NCBI RefSeq assembly: GCF_010111755.1
Contig: NC_088962.1
Coordinates: 992,001 to 1,056,000, forward strand
DNA from: Nakaseomyces glabratus
Taxonomy: Eukaryota > Ascomycota > Saccharomycetes > Saccharomycetales > Saccharomycetaceae
Direction: 5' to 3'
Length of the DNA: 64,000 bases
Position 1 is the first letter of the stretch. Each line of letters opens with the position of its first letter. The position numbers and the translations under genes are program-made. The notes under the pieces are model-generated. The model saw nothing but the letters and a program-made list of their open reading frames with translations, had not been told where the DNA came from and ran no database searches. This document shows positions 38,611 through 49,242 of the stretch, one piece after another.

Positions 38611-38735
38611 GCAAAAAAATTAACAAATTGGATATTTTGGCTAATTCACTCCGATACGGGGAGTCGAACCCCGGTCTCCACGGTGAAAGCGTGATGTGAT
38701 AGCCGTTACACTATATCGGAATAGTAACTATTCAT
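38611..38735 (-). repeat. tRNA-Glu repeat unit, copy 1
   Basis: 125 bp containing the tRNA-Glu gene plus 38 bp of 3' and 15 bp of 5' flank. It is the same as 43617-43742 except for one substitution and one A in a homopolymer. Similarity beyond the gene points to recent duplication or gene conversion. Confidence 0.9.
38649..38720 (-). tRNA. tRNA-Glu (anticodon TTC)
   Basis: 72 nt, minus strand. The acceptor TCCGATA pairs with TATCGGA, the B box is GGTTCGACTCC and the anticodon TTC is at 38685-38687. The first T run (A7 at 38613-38619 on the plus strand) lies 29 nt after the gene, an unusually long trailer. Confidence 0.98.
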
Positions 38736-39169
38736 GTTAGGGTTAAAATTCTTGCTACTATGTGTAGCATTATTAAAGCACGTGATTAGTATTACCAGGT
38801 TCTTGGGTCTACTATGAAGCTTATTGTTGGTAAATCCATATATCTGGTATTATTTGTACGCCGATATGAAAAGCAATTAATATTAAACATTAACGTTATT
38901 GCATTCAAAGATAATTCTTGTTTATTTAATATTTAGTATGTATTGCCTAATATTTGTTGCTAGGCAAGTTCTCTGTTTGCGATTCGATTTCTGTTTGATA
39001 TATGTTTGTAATTGTCTATTATACTTACAGTCCAGCTGAAAGATGTTATTGAGATTTATGACTCATAAATATCGGTGTATTTTACCTATGATAATAACCA
39101 ATCCAAAAATTAATTGAAACTTTTCTTATTATACATTTGGTGTCGTTAATTGCTCAGAAGGCTGTTGTA
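38721..39169. other. tRNA-Glu upstream / MSL1 3' region
   Basis: 449 bp, very AT-rich. It includes the 5' flank of the tRNA gene and the MSL1 terminator region. No other element seen. Confidence 0.5.
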
Positions 39170-39526
39170 TCATTCTAGATCTTTGGTATTCGCTTTACTG
39201 AATTCAATAGACAAAGGTATATTGAAAAACACTTCACCTTCCAATGCGGCTTTCGCCAGCGATGCTTCTTCAACCGATCGCAGTGTAATAAACGCTTGGG
39301 CTCGTAATGCCTTGAAGTTTATTGTAACCTTTAAGACTTCACCATATATCGAAAATAGCATAAATAGACCATGCCTTAGTCGCTTGGTATTTATCTTCTC
39401 GTTGAGATTCCTGATGTACAAAGTGTTCTTTGGGGTCGTCTTGGTTTGTTTTCGCCTGGTCGTAGCGTCAGTAGCCCTCTTCTTGCCACCATTCTTATCA
39501 CTTCGACTTCTCTTCTTAGTAGCCAT
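39170..39526 (-). CDS. MSL1: U2 snRNP protein Msl1 (U2B'')
   Basis: A 118-residue protein with one RRM, the yeast U2B'' that binds U2 snRNA loop IV with Lea1. The first 30 residues are basic ([14 protein letters not shown]), a likely nuclear signal. The RRM follows at residues 35-112 with RNP2 (LYIRNL), RNP1 (RAQAFITL) and the conserved NEKI-type segment after RNP2. S. cerevisiae Msl1 has about 111 residues. Divergent from PRI1 across 363 bp, as in YIR008C/YIR009W. The trio MSL1-PRI1-EGH1 is inverted relative to DSN1 compared with S. cerevisiae. Confidence 0.93.
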   Translation of the reverse strand: MATKKRSRSDKNGGKKRATDATTRRKQTKTTPKNTLYIRNLNEKINTKRLRHGLFMLFSIYGEVLKVTINFKALRAQAFITLRSVEEASLAKAALEGEVFFNIPLSIEFSKANTKDLE

Positions 39527-39889
39527 TAACGTTTACTTATATGCCTCTGCATTATCTAATACCCGTCATTACTGCACTTCTAGTACTATCATCTATCCCA
39601 ATGAGATGAAACTTTTTATCATTTTTCGTCATTTTCAGGTCTGCCAAAAATTCCACGAAATTAGCGATTTCTTGACCTGAAGCTTCAAAAAAATCAGAAC
39701 ACGAAACTAGTTCAAAATTATATCGAGCAAATACACCAATTGGCGCTAAGAGTATAGAATCATAACAGTATTACAGTATCATAGCTATCCATTAGACTGT
39801 TAGTCTGTTATAGCTGATCTGTGGATTTTGTTTGCTGGAGGACAATACACGCTAAAACTGAAAACTGAAAGAAAAAAAAAGAGCGCGAT
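39527..39889. other. MSL1/PRI1 divergent promoter region
   Basis: 363 bp shared by both genes. It has a poly-A stretch just before PRI1. I found no intact MCB (ACGCGT), although one would be expected for a replication gene. Confidence 0.55.
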
Positions 39890-41122
39890 ATGACTGAGAC
39901 TATAAAGCCCAATGGGCCAAGTTCCATGGATATGCAGTATTACTACCAGTATCTCTATCCATTTAAGCAAATATTTCAATGGGTGAATCACTCGCAGAAA
40001 CCCAGCCGCGACATTATAAATCGGGAGTTTGCGATGGCTTTTAGGTCCGGTGCTTACAAAAGATATAATTCCTATGGTGACGTGCAGGAGTTCAAGGAGG
40101 CAATTGAAAAGTCTAATCCCGACAGATTTGAAATTGGTGCTATCTATAATAAACCACCAAAGGAGCGTGATTCGCTGCTGAAAAGTGAGATGGTGCCATT
40201 AGAGAAGGAACTTGTATTTGATATCGATATGGATGACTACGATACTTTCAGAACATGTTGTTCAGGAGCTCAAGTGTGCTACAAGTGTTGGAGATTTATA
40301 TCACTTGCAATGGAGATTATTAATGTTGCATTAAAGGAAGATTTTGGATATAATGACTTTGTGTGGGTGTTTTCCGGTAGACGTGGTGCGCATTGTTGGG
40401 TCAGTGATAAGCGTGCAAGAGCATTGAATGACATACAAAGACGTAATGTTTTAGACTACTTGAACGTTGTAAGAGATAGGAATTATGACAAACCCCTGTC
40501 TTTGAAGAGGCCATACCACCCACATCTAAGTAGGTCCTTGCAGATTTTAAAAGGGCACTTCGTCGATATTATTTTAGAGGAACAAGATCCATGGAGAGAT
40601 GATCAGCACGCTATCAAAACATTGCTTCCAGCATTTACAGAAAAACCGGTTATTGAAGCACTTCGAAAATACTGGACAGAGAATCCAAATAGATCAAGTA
40701 AAGCTAAATGGGGTGATATAGATACAATAGCTTCAAACCTCAATATAACGAATAAAAGACAAAAAGAAATAATGAATAATAGGCTGAGGGAGGCTAAAGA
40801 GGACCTTGTTCTAACCACATTGTATCCAAAGCTAGATGTGGAAGTTACAAAACAAACTATCCATTTACTAAAGGCGCCTTTTTGTATTCATCCGGCCACT
40901 GGTAATGTATGTGTTCCAATCGTAGATAATTTCACCCCAGAAAAAGCTCCAAAGCTAATCGTTTTACAAAATGAAATGGAAAAAAGCAATAACAATGTCT
41001 CTGAGACTTCTTTACAACCGTTTTTGGATTATTTCCAAAGCTATGTGTCACAATTGCTCAAGCATGAATTAGGTTCAGTAAAAAGAGAAAGAGAAGAGGA
41101 TGTTAAATCACTTGACTTTTGA
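39890..41122 (+). CDS. PRI1: DNA primase catalytic subunit Pri1
   Basis: The small subunit of primase in the DNA polymerase alpha complex, which makes RNA primers for replication. It has 410 residues, one more than S. cerevisiae. The metal-binding aspartates Asp111 and Asp113 (FDIDMDDYD) are present, followed by the zinc motif CCSGAQVCYKCW and the catalytic motif FSGRRGAHCWVSD. RPYHPHLSRSLQ and KAPFCIHPATGNVCVPI form the conserved nucleotide-binding C-terminal part. Convergent with EGH1, with only 32 bp between stop codons, so the 3' ends of the two transcripts must overlap. Confidence 0.97.
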   Translation: MTETIKPNGPSSMDMQYYYQYLYPFKQIFQWVNHSQKPSRDIINREFAMAFRSGAYKRYNSYGDVQEFKEAIEKSNPDRFEIGAIYNKPPKERDSLLKSEMVPLEKELVFDIDMDDYDTFRTCCSGAQVCYKCWRFISLAMEIINVALKEDFGYNDFVWVFSGRRGAHCWVSDKRARALNDIQRRNVLDYLNVVRDRNYDKPLSLKRPYHPHLSRSLQILKGHFVDIILEEQDPWRDDQHAIKTLLPAFTEKPVIEALRKYWTENPNRSSKAKWGDIDTIASNLNITNKRQKEIMNNRLREAKEDLVLTTLYPKLDVEVTKQTIHLLKAPFCIHPATGNVCVPIVDNFTPEKAPKLIVLQNEMEKSNNNVSETSLQPFLDYFQSYVSQLLKHELGSVKREREEDVKSLDF

Positions 41123-41154
41123 AAGTATTTAGAATTTTACGAATATAGTTACAT

Positions 41155-43320
41155 CTAGCATATAACACACGCACTTTTATTTCTTTTCGAAATGCGTAGG
41201 GTATTTTTGCCAACTGAAGCGGATTTCCACGCAATAATTTGATGATCGGGATCGTAATGAATTTCCCCAGAAGTTGTTGATATCACACAGCACTCCAGCT
41301 CGAAGTGATATCTAGGAACATAAATCTTTGTTTCATTATTAATGTTCTTTGTTTTAATCTCGAGATGGTATGTCTTTTTCTTATGGTTGAATTCAGCGGT
41401 CAAAAATTCACCATCAATAGAAATTGGGAAAGGTCTTGAAAGTGAATCTAACGCTCTGAATCCACAAAGATCAAGTTTATCAACGGGTAATCCGAATCTG
41501 ATTGCTTCTGTCTCCTTCATTAATTTTACGCTATTGGGCATATTTCCAGAAAGCATTTTAACCTCAATATTGTCTTTTTTATGTTTTTCATTGGACCAAA
41601 CTGAAAAGTCTTCATTATTCCAATTATCTCCCCATTTAGTGTTATTTTCATGGTTGTAGCACCACATGCTGAAAGAAAAATTGTTTCCTTCTAAAGCGTG
41701 TCCTATAGCATCTATTGCACTTATTTGTGAGGTATAATCACCTGTTGAATACGCTTTCTTGTCATCTAGATCATAGGGAGCACCAATTTCGGTAAATATC
41801 ATTGGAATTAATCCTAAATTCTTTTGAGCATCTATTTGCATTTCATATAATTGTTGTTTGATACAATTCTTAACATTATTAGTGCCTAAAGCCAAAGAAG
41901 AGACTGGATTAGAATATTTTTTGCAGACCATACCATAAGTATCTATGGTGAATAAGCCAGACCATTTTTTAAACATTATTGTATAGCCATCATAAAAGTG
42001 GCCCGCGCATGCTACTCTGTCATCAACTAAATTAGTTCCCTTAATACTTGGCGGCATTCTGAATACCGGAGCTTGAAGTATGACTATCAATTCCTGAGAC
42101 AGTTTTCTAATTTTTTTGAAAAAGTTAATATAATAATCTCTGAAGAACACCTCGATAAAATATCTATCATCAATGGTTTTGGGGATATCATCTTGCTCAC
42201 AAAAATATTTAGGCTTTAATATCTTTGGATTACCTGACTCATGATCTATTTCCCAAACCTCGTGCAATCTCCATATGCATGTATGTGCCTTCCATTCATC
42301 ATTTCTGTGCCAGCCATATAGTTTATCTATCCTATCTCTTTCTTCACCCGTTAACCAGCAATTTTCATGTTTTTGATTTAGTACTCTCTTTCCATATTTT
42401 TTAGGGCCAAATGATGTTATCTTATACATATCTACTTCTGTCTCGTACCCTTCGCCAAGGATAAAACTTTGAAAGGCAGAAGGTGTGCCACCCAATCTTA
42501 AAAGTCTTGATTCGGGAACTTCGCCAATATCAGGTGTTCCAATTAAACCTTCATTTGGTTCATTAATCGTTTCGATACCTATCACACAGTTATTCTGTAT
42601 GAGATGCGGAGCTTTTTCAATAATACGCTCGTAAAGTTCAATGAAGGCATCGATAAAATGGTCCTGTAAGTACGATTGTAAGTTCTGTCCATTGATTTCA
42701 CATTTTGGAGCAAATATATTGCCGGCAAAAAATAAAGTAAACATAGTTTGACATGCTAATTTGTAGTAGTTTGTAGTCCATAACATTTTAGGGTATGGGT
42801 TTTCAACAAACTCTTCTTTGCTATGCTGATTGACATAATCAGAGTGTAAGATTGCAGCATGTGTTTCGTAAAACCTTGAAGGATTGAATCCAGCACTGTA
42901 CAACGTCCAAATCGGCGCACCTGAACCGCCACTAGCCCTACTCCAAACATCTTGATGCGGATCGAGATAAACATAGATTCCGCCAATCTCTTCGATTTTT
43001 GATAAGACGTTTATCAAGTAATCCATGTACTGGTAATCGTACTCTCTAGGACCTTTGTGTTCTAATGACTCCCAAGTAATGGGGAACCTTATCATGTTAA
43101 AACCCAGAGATTTGAGCCTGTTAATGTGATCTTCAACCTCAGGAAGAGGCACAGGATGGCCTACAAAGCTTACGTCATCCACAGTCTCAAAGTCAATCCT
43201 ATCAGCAGACCTGATTCCGTAAGGCGTCTTAACACTAGGATCAAAGTTAACACCTCTCAATTGAATAACTCTACCTCTAGAGTCGTAAAATTGACCATCT
43301 TTAATAGTTATACGGTCCAT
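41155..43320 (-). CDS. EGH1: Steryl-beta-glucosidase Egh1 (GH5)
   Basis: A 721-residue GH5 glycosidase, orthologue of S. cerevisiae YIR007W, which hydrolyses ergosteryl-beta-glucoside. The GH5 barrel starts with LRGVNFDPSVKTPYG and GFNMIRFPITWESL. Glu254 in IETINEPNEG is the expected acid/base and Glu511 in FTEIGAPYD the nucleophile. Between them lies a large family-specific insertion (WRLHEVWEID and neighbours). The C-terminal beta domain ends in a short basic cysteine-containing tail (KRNKSACVIC), which may be lipid-modified; that is inference. No signal peptide is seen, agreeing with a cytosolic enzyme. Confidence 0.94.
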   Translation of the reverse strand: MDRITIKDGQFYDSRGRVIQLRGVNFDPSVKTPYGIRSADRIDFETVDDVSFVGHPVPLPEVEDHINRLKSLGFNMIRFPITWESLEHKGPREYDYQYMDYLINVLSKIEEIGGIYVYLDPHQDVWSRASGGSGAPIWTLYSAGFNPSRFYETHAAILHSDYVNQHSKEEFVENPYPKMLWTTNYYKLACQTMFTLFFAGNIFAPKCEINGQNLQSYLQDHFIDAFIELYERIIEKAPHLIQNNCVIGIETINEPNEGLIGTPDIGEVPESRLLRLGGTPSAFQSFILGEGYETEVDMYKITSFGPKKYGKRVLNQKHENCWLTGEERDRIDKLYGWHRNDEWKAHTCIWRLHEVWEIDHESGNPKILKPKYFCEQDDIPKTIDDRYFIEVFFRDYYINFFKKIRKLSQELIVILQAPVFRMPPSIKGTNLVDDRVACAGHFYDGYTIMFKKWSGLFTIDTYGMVCKKYSNPVSSLALGTNNVKNCIKQQLYEMQIDAQKNLGLIPMIFTEIGAPYDLDDKKAYSTGDYTSQISAIDAIGHALEGNNFSFSMWCYNHENNTKWGDNWNNEDFSVWSNEKHKKDNIEVKMLSGNMPNSVKLMKETEAIRFGLPVDKLDLCGFRALDSLSRPFPISIDGEFLTAEFNHKKKTYHLEIKTKNINNETKIYVPRYHFELECCVISTTSGEIHYDPDHQIIAWKSASVGKNTLRISKRNKSACVIC

Positions 43321-43655
43321 ATTATCGCAATTCTCCTGGGAAGTCTCTTCACAGCTAGCTTATTGGTAGAAATATATGATGTACAAGAATTCCGTTATTG
43401 ATGGCATTGTTTTATATATAACTTATACAAATGCGCATATAAAAAAATAATATATAATTATCCCAGCACTCACTGTGGTGCTGATTCCATACTTGTGACC
43501 CTAGGTCGATACTCTCTGCTTCTATTTCTTTTGACACATTCTCTCTATTTTTCCGAATTCCACCCATTGTTATCAATCTTGGCTATGAAATGCTAGTAGT
43601 AACATTTTTCCGATAAGCAAAAAAAATTAATAAATTGGATATTTTGGCTAATTCA
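43321..43655. other. EGH1 promoter region
   Basis: 335 bp between the EGH1 start and the tRNA-Glu gene. It contains TATA-like TATATA stretches near 43.41-43.46 kb. Nothing else recognised. Confidence 0.5.
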
Positions 43656-43742
43656 CTCCGATACGGGGAGTCGAACCCCGGTCTCCACGGTGAAAGCGTG
43701 ATGTGATAGCCGTTACACTATATCGGAATAGTAACTATTCAT
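43617..43742 (-). repeat. tRNA-Glu repeat unit, copy 2
   Basis: 126 bp, nearly the same as 38611-38735 in both flanks and gene, in the same orientation 5 kb away. Confidence 0.9.
43656..43727 (-). tRNA. tRNA-Glu (anticodon TTC)
   Basis: Identical to the gene at 38649. Anticodon at 43692-43694. The T8 terminator (43619-43626) again follows a 29-nt trailer. Confidence 0.98.
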
Positions 43743-44327
43743 ACTTATCAATTAATTTTTGCGGTTTTGTTATTGACCCCAGAATTCCAATTTTATTTTA
43801 ACATATTATGTATATAGAATAACTAAGACCTACTCAAACCGTTTATTTTACAGTAAAACTATAGTTAATAGAATGTTTCAAAGCTGTATTGTTAGCTTTT
43901 TTATGTTTTCAGATCTTATAATGTTGTTTAGAAGTTTATGTTTAGGTTGGGATGTCTTACCAAAGTAGCAATCGTTTGGAACAGTTGTATCCACTCTTTA
44001 TGGTAAACAATTTTGAACAGCATTACAGATATAGATTGAGTATCAAAATTTAGTAACCGTATTATCTATTTGTTCACAGCGAACTATGAGATAGCTGATA
44101 AATAAAATAATTAGCTAATAGCATCGTATAGTTGCGGTGCCGATATACAGAATTTGTAATTACCCTTACCTAAGTGCTTAAAAACGTGGCTATTGAGTCG
44201 ATTTTTTTGACTGCACTTAACAACAGTAAATAATTGTTTTTAAAACCCGCAACTCGTTAACCAAATATATTCTCAGTACCTTGCGGCACGCCCCCATTGT
44301 AATATTATATCTCTCAATATTTGAACT

Positions 44328-44341
44328 GAACGGTTCCGTTC
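44328..44341. promoter_or_regulatory. Inverted repeat GAACGG-N2-CCGTTC upstream of OYE
   Basis: Six-base perfect arms around two T bases. Paired CGG/CCG triplets are typical half-sites of Zn(II)2Cys6 regulators, though the two-base spacing fits no factor I can name. About 375 bp before the OYE ATG. Confidence 0.5.
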
Positions 44342-44359
44342 AGAAAGTAACTCGAAAAC

Positions 44360-44367
44360 TTACGTAA
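44360..44367. promoter_or_regulatory. Yap-type response element TTACGTAA
   Basis: A perfect palindromic bZIP Yap site, about 350 bp before the OYE ATG. In S. cerevisiae OYE2 and OYE3 are Yap1 targets induced by oxidants and electrophiles. Confidence 0.7.
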
Positions 44368-44613
44368 GGCTCGAAGGGTCCCTACGCAGTTCTTCTGTAA
44401 ATGTGGGGACCGTTTCAGCAATGAATGGGGAAAAAACTGTAAATCTACCTGCAGTTTAAGCTCTCGTGCAGTAAATTCTTAGAGATGCATATTTGGATTA
44501 TATACGTGTGGGGGTGTTGCATCAGGGAAACCTTAAATTCAGTGTATGGAATAGCTGTCTCCATCGATTACTTCAATGCCATTGTGATGATATAGGCCAA
44601 TTGCCATGCAAGG

Positions 44614-44621
44614 TATAAATA
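44614..44621 (+). promoter_or_regulatory. TATA box of OYE
   Basis: TATAAATA about 93 bp before the start codon, a good consensus TATA for an inducible gene. Confidence 0.7.
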
Positions 44622-44680
44622 GCAGGGAGCATGAAGGAGAGAAAACTCATGTGATAAAATATTAGTCAATTATGTACTAG

Positions 44681-45916
<1,236 letters not shown>

Positions 45917-46147
45917 CTGATTAGAATTTCATGTAACGACTTATAGAATGCGCTTTTCTATCTTTTTTTTACTATTTTATGTATTAATGACTCTAATCAT
46001 ATTTTATGTTTCCAGAGTTAGCAAAGAGCATATATAGAAATGACAGTTATTTTTTCATACAATGACATTATTACTTGGAAATATCGAATGAAATGCCTAG
46101 ACAAACTATGAAGTCTAAATGATAATCGAGCTAAAAATAAAAAGAAA

Positions 46148-46218
46148 TGCGCAAGCCCGGAATCGAACCGGGGGCCCAACGATGGCAACGTTGGATTTTA
46201 CCACTAAACCACTTGCGC
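46148..46218 (-). tRNA. tRNA-Gly (anticodon GCC)
   Basis: Third copy of the 71-nt tRNA-Gly. Anticodon at 46184-46186. A-rich plus-strand sequence just before it (A5 runs near 46.13-46.14 kb) provides the terminator. Confidence 0.98.
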
Positions 46219-46623
46219 TTAGTTAATTGAATGAGAATGTAAGGAAATTTTAGCCACCTAATAGAATATAAAGTTAATTTTCAAAATGCTATATTAAACA
46301 GTTGATGCCAATAAATTTTGGAAGAATGAAGTTATTCTTAGGCTAATCACTCTCTTACGTTCTGGTTAATAGCTAGGGTGCGTCGTTATGTTACGAAATG
46401 TAACCTCGTTTGTTAATTACCCGGTGGTAAGATTATGCAATCGACAATGCCTCGTGTCACTCACATTCAATATTTTCGCGTTGCGCAGGAATCGATGAGC
46501 TCAAGAGTATTTAAAGAAGGTAAAGCATTGGCTTTTGTTCTCCAGTTTAAATTAACAGCTTGGTAGAAGATTGATCTGTGCTCACCTCTCAAGAGATAAT
46601 TCATTACAATTAAAACATCGATA
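46219..46623. other. DUT1 upstream region
   Basis: 405 bp between tRNA-Gly and DUT1. It contains the MCB/SCB site listed separately; otherwise nothing recognised. Confidence 0.5.
46473..46482 (-). promoter_or_regulatory. Overlapping MCB/SCB-like site before DUT1
   Basis: The minus strand reads AACGCGAAAA, joining an MCB core (ACGCG) and an SCB core (CGCGAAA). It lies about 145 bp before the DUT1 ATG. G1/S control by MBF or SBF is known for DUT1-type genes; activity here is inferred. Confidence 0.6.
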
Positions 46624-47058
46624 ATGTCTGGCAACGTTCTAAAAGTGCAACTACGCTCCGAACACGGTATTGCTCCAACTAAGGGTTCTGTGTATGCCGC
46701 AGGATACGATATTTACGCCTCGGCAGACTATGTGATTCCAGCCATGGGCCAAGGTATGGTTCCAACTGACATATCCTTCACTGTCCCAGAAGGTACATAC
46801 GGCAGAATTGCTCCAAGATCAGGTCTAGCGGTCAAGCACGGTATCCAGACCGGTGCTGGTGTTGTAGACAGAGACTACACTGGTGAAGTGAAGATTATAC
46901 TATTCAATCACTCACAAAAGGATTTTGAAATCAAGAGAGGCGACCGTGTCGCTCAACTTATCTTAGAGAAGATTGTCGACGATGCCGAGGTAGTTGTCGT
47001 CGAATCTCTAGAGGACAGCCAGCGTGGTGCTGGTGGCTTCGGTAGTACCGGTAAGTAA
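46624..47058 (+). CDS. DUT1: dUTPase Dut1
   Basis: Homotrimeric deoxyuridine triphosphatase that turns dUTP into dUMP, preventing uracil in DNA and supplying thymidylate synthesis. It has 144 residues against 147 in S. cerevisiae. All five family motifs are present: [11 protein letters not shown] (I), PRSGLAVK (II), [13 protein letters not shown] (III, with the catalytic Asp), RGDRVAQLI (IV) and the glycine-rich C-terminal [11 protein letters not shown] (V) that closes over the active site. In S. cerevisiae DUT1 is on chromosome II (YBR252W), so its place next to DSN1 is a rearrangement. Confidence 0.98.
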   Translation: MSGNVLKVQLRSEHGIAPTKGSVYAAGYDIYASADYVIPAMGQGMVPTDISFTVPEGTYGRIAPRSGLAVKHGIQTGAGVVDRDYTGEVKIILFNHSQKDFEIKRGDRVAQLILEKIVDDAEVVVVESLEDSQRGAGGFGSTGK

Positions 47059-47388
47059 TAAATATACCAGCATTTTTATATAATAACCAGCATGTGTAAT
47101 AATAGGATTAAAATAATGATTAACATTAGATTTCAAAAACTGTGTGATCGCAAGCTCATCGCCCATTTTCAGCTTCTTGAACATCTCCTCGGCCTTTGGC
47201 TAGTGCGCGAAAAAACAAACAATCAGAAAGTAAACTACAATACTAATTAACTTCAGAAGTTAGATTAGCAGCACTTCAGTAAACCTATAGAGACGGTGCT
47301 TAATAGTTTGATATCACGCTAAGAGGCTGTTTGGGAGAATACGTTAAACTGTAGGCGATCGAGGCAGCATTCATATTTTGCTGAGGAT
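47059..47388. other. DUT1-DSN1 intergenic region
   Basis: 330 bp. Contains an SCB-like CGCGAAAA at 47205-47212 and, on the minus strand, an oddly GC-rich stretch (about 47140-47200) that reads as 24 protein-like codons and includes a PAC-like GCGATGAGCT. No accepted gene. Confidence 0.5.
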
Positions 47389-48810
47389 ATGTCATACCAT
47401 ACAGTTCATATGGAGACACTCCCCATGGGGGACAAGGATAATGGTCTGCATGCTGGTGAGACCGATGGAGATGACGAAGGATTTGAGTTTCGCAGACACA
47501 GTAACCTGGGTGTACCAACACTGGGCGAGCGATTAGACAGTTTACATGAGATAAAGAGCGCCAGAAGGATGGATCACTTCAACTCGTCACGGAACTCGTT
47601 ACGAGGTGGCACTGCTAGTAGTAGTCAACAGGTTCCAGAAGTTGACAATAGAGCACATATAAATGGCATCAATACCTCTTTGCAGGTTGAAGGCAATAGC
47701 TCAGTGAAGTATCTGGTGCCTTTGGAATATGTGACCGATAGTGGTAGTATACCGCGAGACAAACTTATAAAAGTGATAGATAACGAGGCGGCTTTAAAAT
47801 CATCTTTGAACGAGAGAGCAAGAAATAAGCGGTTATCTTTATCACAACGAGGCAGAAGATTATCAATGCTTTCCACTGGTGTAGATAGGCACGTTATTGT
47901 TTCACCACATAAAGAAGTGCCCGAGCAAGAGTTTTATAAGCACGTAGGTGATTTGTCCTTTGGAAAAAGTTTACAACTAAGGCAGTTATTTAACTGGTGT
48001 TGTGATAGGACATATACAAGGATACAAGAGGCTGATCGCAAGAAGACACAGAGTCAAACTCTTGAGGAGAATGGTTCATACGGCGATCCCAAAAAAATAA
48101 CCATGAATATTATAAAGAGTTTTGTCCACGATTTAAAGAAAGGAACTTTAGACATTGATTGGGAAGCTGAGGAGGAAGAAGAAGAAGACGATTACAGCGG
48201 CAATGGAAATGATACTGAACTGAATGCCCTTTTCGATGACCATAATGATGGTAATACACGCCATACTTCTGCCAGACAAAATTTGACACTATATGATGAC
48301 GAATTTGATATTACACTAGGTATCCAACCTACTAGACCAGAGTTAGAATATCGGAACAACAAGAAGAATAACAGACAAAGTACAAGGAAAAGAAAAATCC
48401 AAACGCCACATAAAAAGCTACCAAATACCAAAAATGTGGAAAACGAGAAAAATCTAATTATGCTGAAGCAGAAAATTGATATATTAGAGAATGATATAAA
48501 TGAATGGGCTAATACCTTAGATTCACATGATCCACAGAAAGAATGGCAACTTATAAAAGATGTCAAACCGGATAACACAACCCCGGAGCAAACAATTACA
48601 AATGCTAACCCAGTAAAGGAACTTGAGGATAGATTAAAGGCTATGAGTATGAATGCTCATTTACTCGACTCAACATCAAAGACACTGTTGGAATTAAGCA
48701 GGATAAAATTGGATAAGCTGCGCCGGGCATATTATGACACTGCCAAGAATGAAAAGAAACAAATTGAAAGTACCCGATTGCTCAGAGGGTTGGCTTCATC
48801 TCTTAATTAA
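47389..48810 (+). CDS. DSN1: MIND kinetochore complex subunit Dsn1
   Basis: Dsn1 belongs to the Mtw1/MIND complex that links the inner kinetochore to Ndc80. It has 473 residues against about 576 in S. cerevisiae. The N-terminal 180 residues are polar and disordered, with basic and serine-rich stretches (NKRLSLSQRGRRLSM) typical of the Aurora B-regulated part. The conserved Dsn1/Mis13 core starts near residue 187 (LSFGKSLQLRQLFNWCCDRTY) and includes IIKSFVHDLKKGTLDIDWEAEEEEEED. C-terminal coiled coils follow (EKNLIMLKQKIDILENDINEW). Order DSN1-STS1-SQT1 equals YIR010W-YIR011C-YIR012W. Confidence 0.93.
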   Translation: MSYHTVHMETLPMGDKDNGLHAGETDGDDEGFEFRRHSNLGVPTLGERLDSLHEIKSARRMDHFNSSRNSLRGGTASSSQQVPEVDNRAHINGINTSLQVEGNSSVKYLVPLEYVTDSGSIPRDKLIKVIDNEAALKSSLNERARNKRLSLSQRGRRLSMLSTGVDRHVIVSPHKEVPEQEFYKHVGDLSFGKSLQLRQLFNWCCDRTYTRIQEADRKKTQSQTLEENGSYGDPKKITMNIIKSFVHDLKKGTLDIDWEAEEEEEEDDYSGNGNDTELNALFDDHNDGNTRHTSARQNLTLYDDEFDITLGIQPTRPELEYRNNKKNNRQSTRKRKIQTPHKKLPNTKNVENEKNLIMLKQKIDILENDINEWANTLDSHDPQKEWQLIKDVKPDNTTPEQTITNANPVKELEDRLKAMSMNAHLLDSTSKTLLELSRIKLDKLRRAYYDTAKNEKKQIESTRLLRGLASSLN

Positions 48811-49242
48811 ATGTAGTTTTTTTTTTTTTTTGACTATATAGGTCATATATATGTAGACCAATATTGTAATATTACTTATCAATTCAATACTTTTCAGTAT
48901 TAAATTTAGAACAACTAATGGTAGGGAGTTATTTTTTATATTTAGTTTTCTAATTATAAAGTTATTATTTATTTGATGTTTGCTCTGCTATTATAGCTAG
49001 TTTGAAATGAAAAGTGTTAGTAATAAAGTATCAACAATTTATATGGAATATCCGATATAGGAATACAAATAACTGTAATGAATGTAATACATGAATGTTT
49101 CGTAGTAAAGTGCCGTATAATTTTTGAAGTACTAATGCAATAATTATGAATAAGAGAAAACAATGAAACCGAGATTCATAGCCGTAAATTGAGTATCGAA
49201 ATAATATTAAAAGGAAAGACTCTTACTTATTCTTCCATGTAG
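48811..49242. other. DSN1/STS1 convergent 3' region
   Basis: 432 bp, extremely AT-rich with a long T run near 48.82 kb. It holds both terminators. Nothing else seen. Confidence 0.6.

Noticed and set aside
39150..39680. 176-codon frame antisense to MSL1
   Set aside because: Overlaps the clear RRM gene MSL1 entirely; hydrophobic product is a shadow artefact and its start is not convincing.
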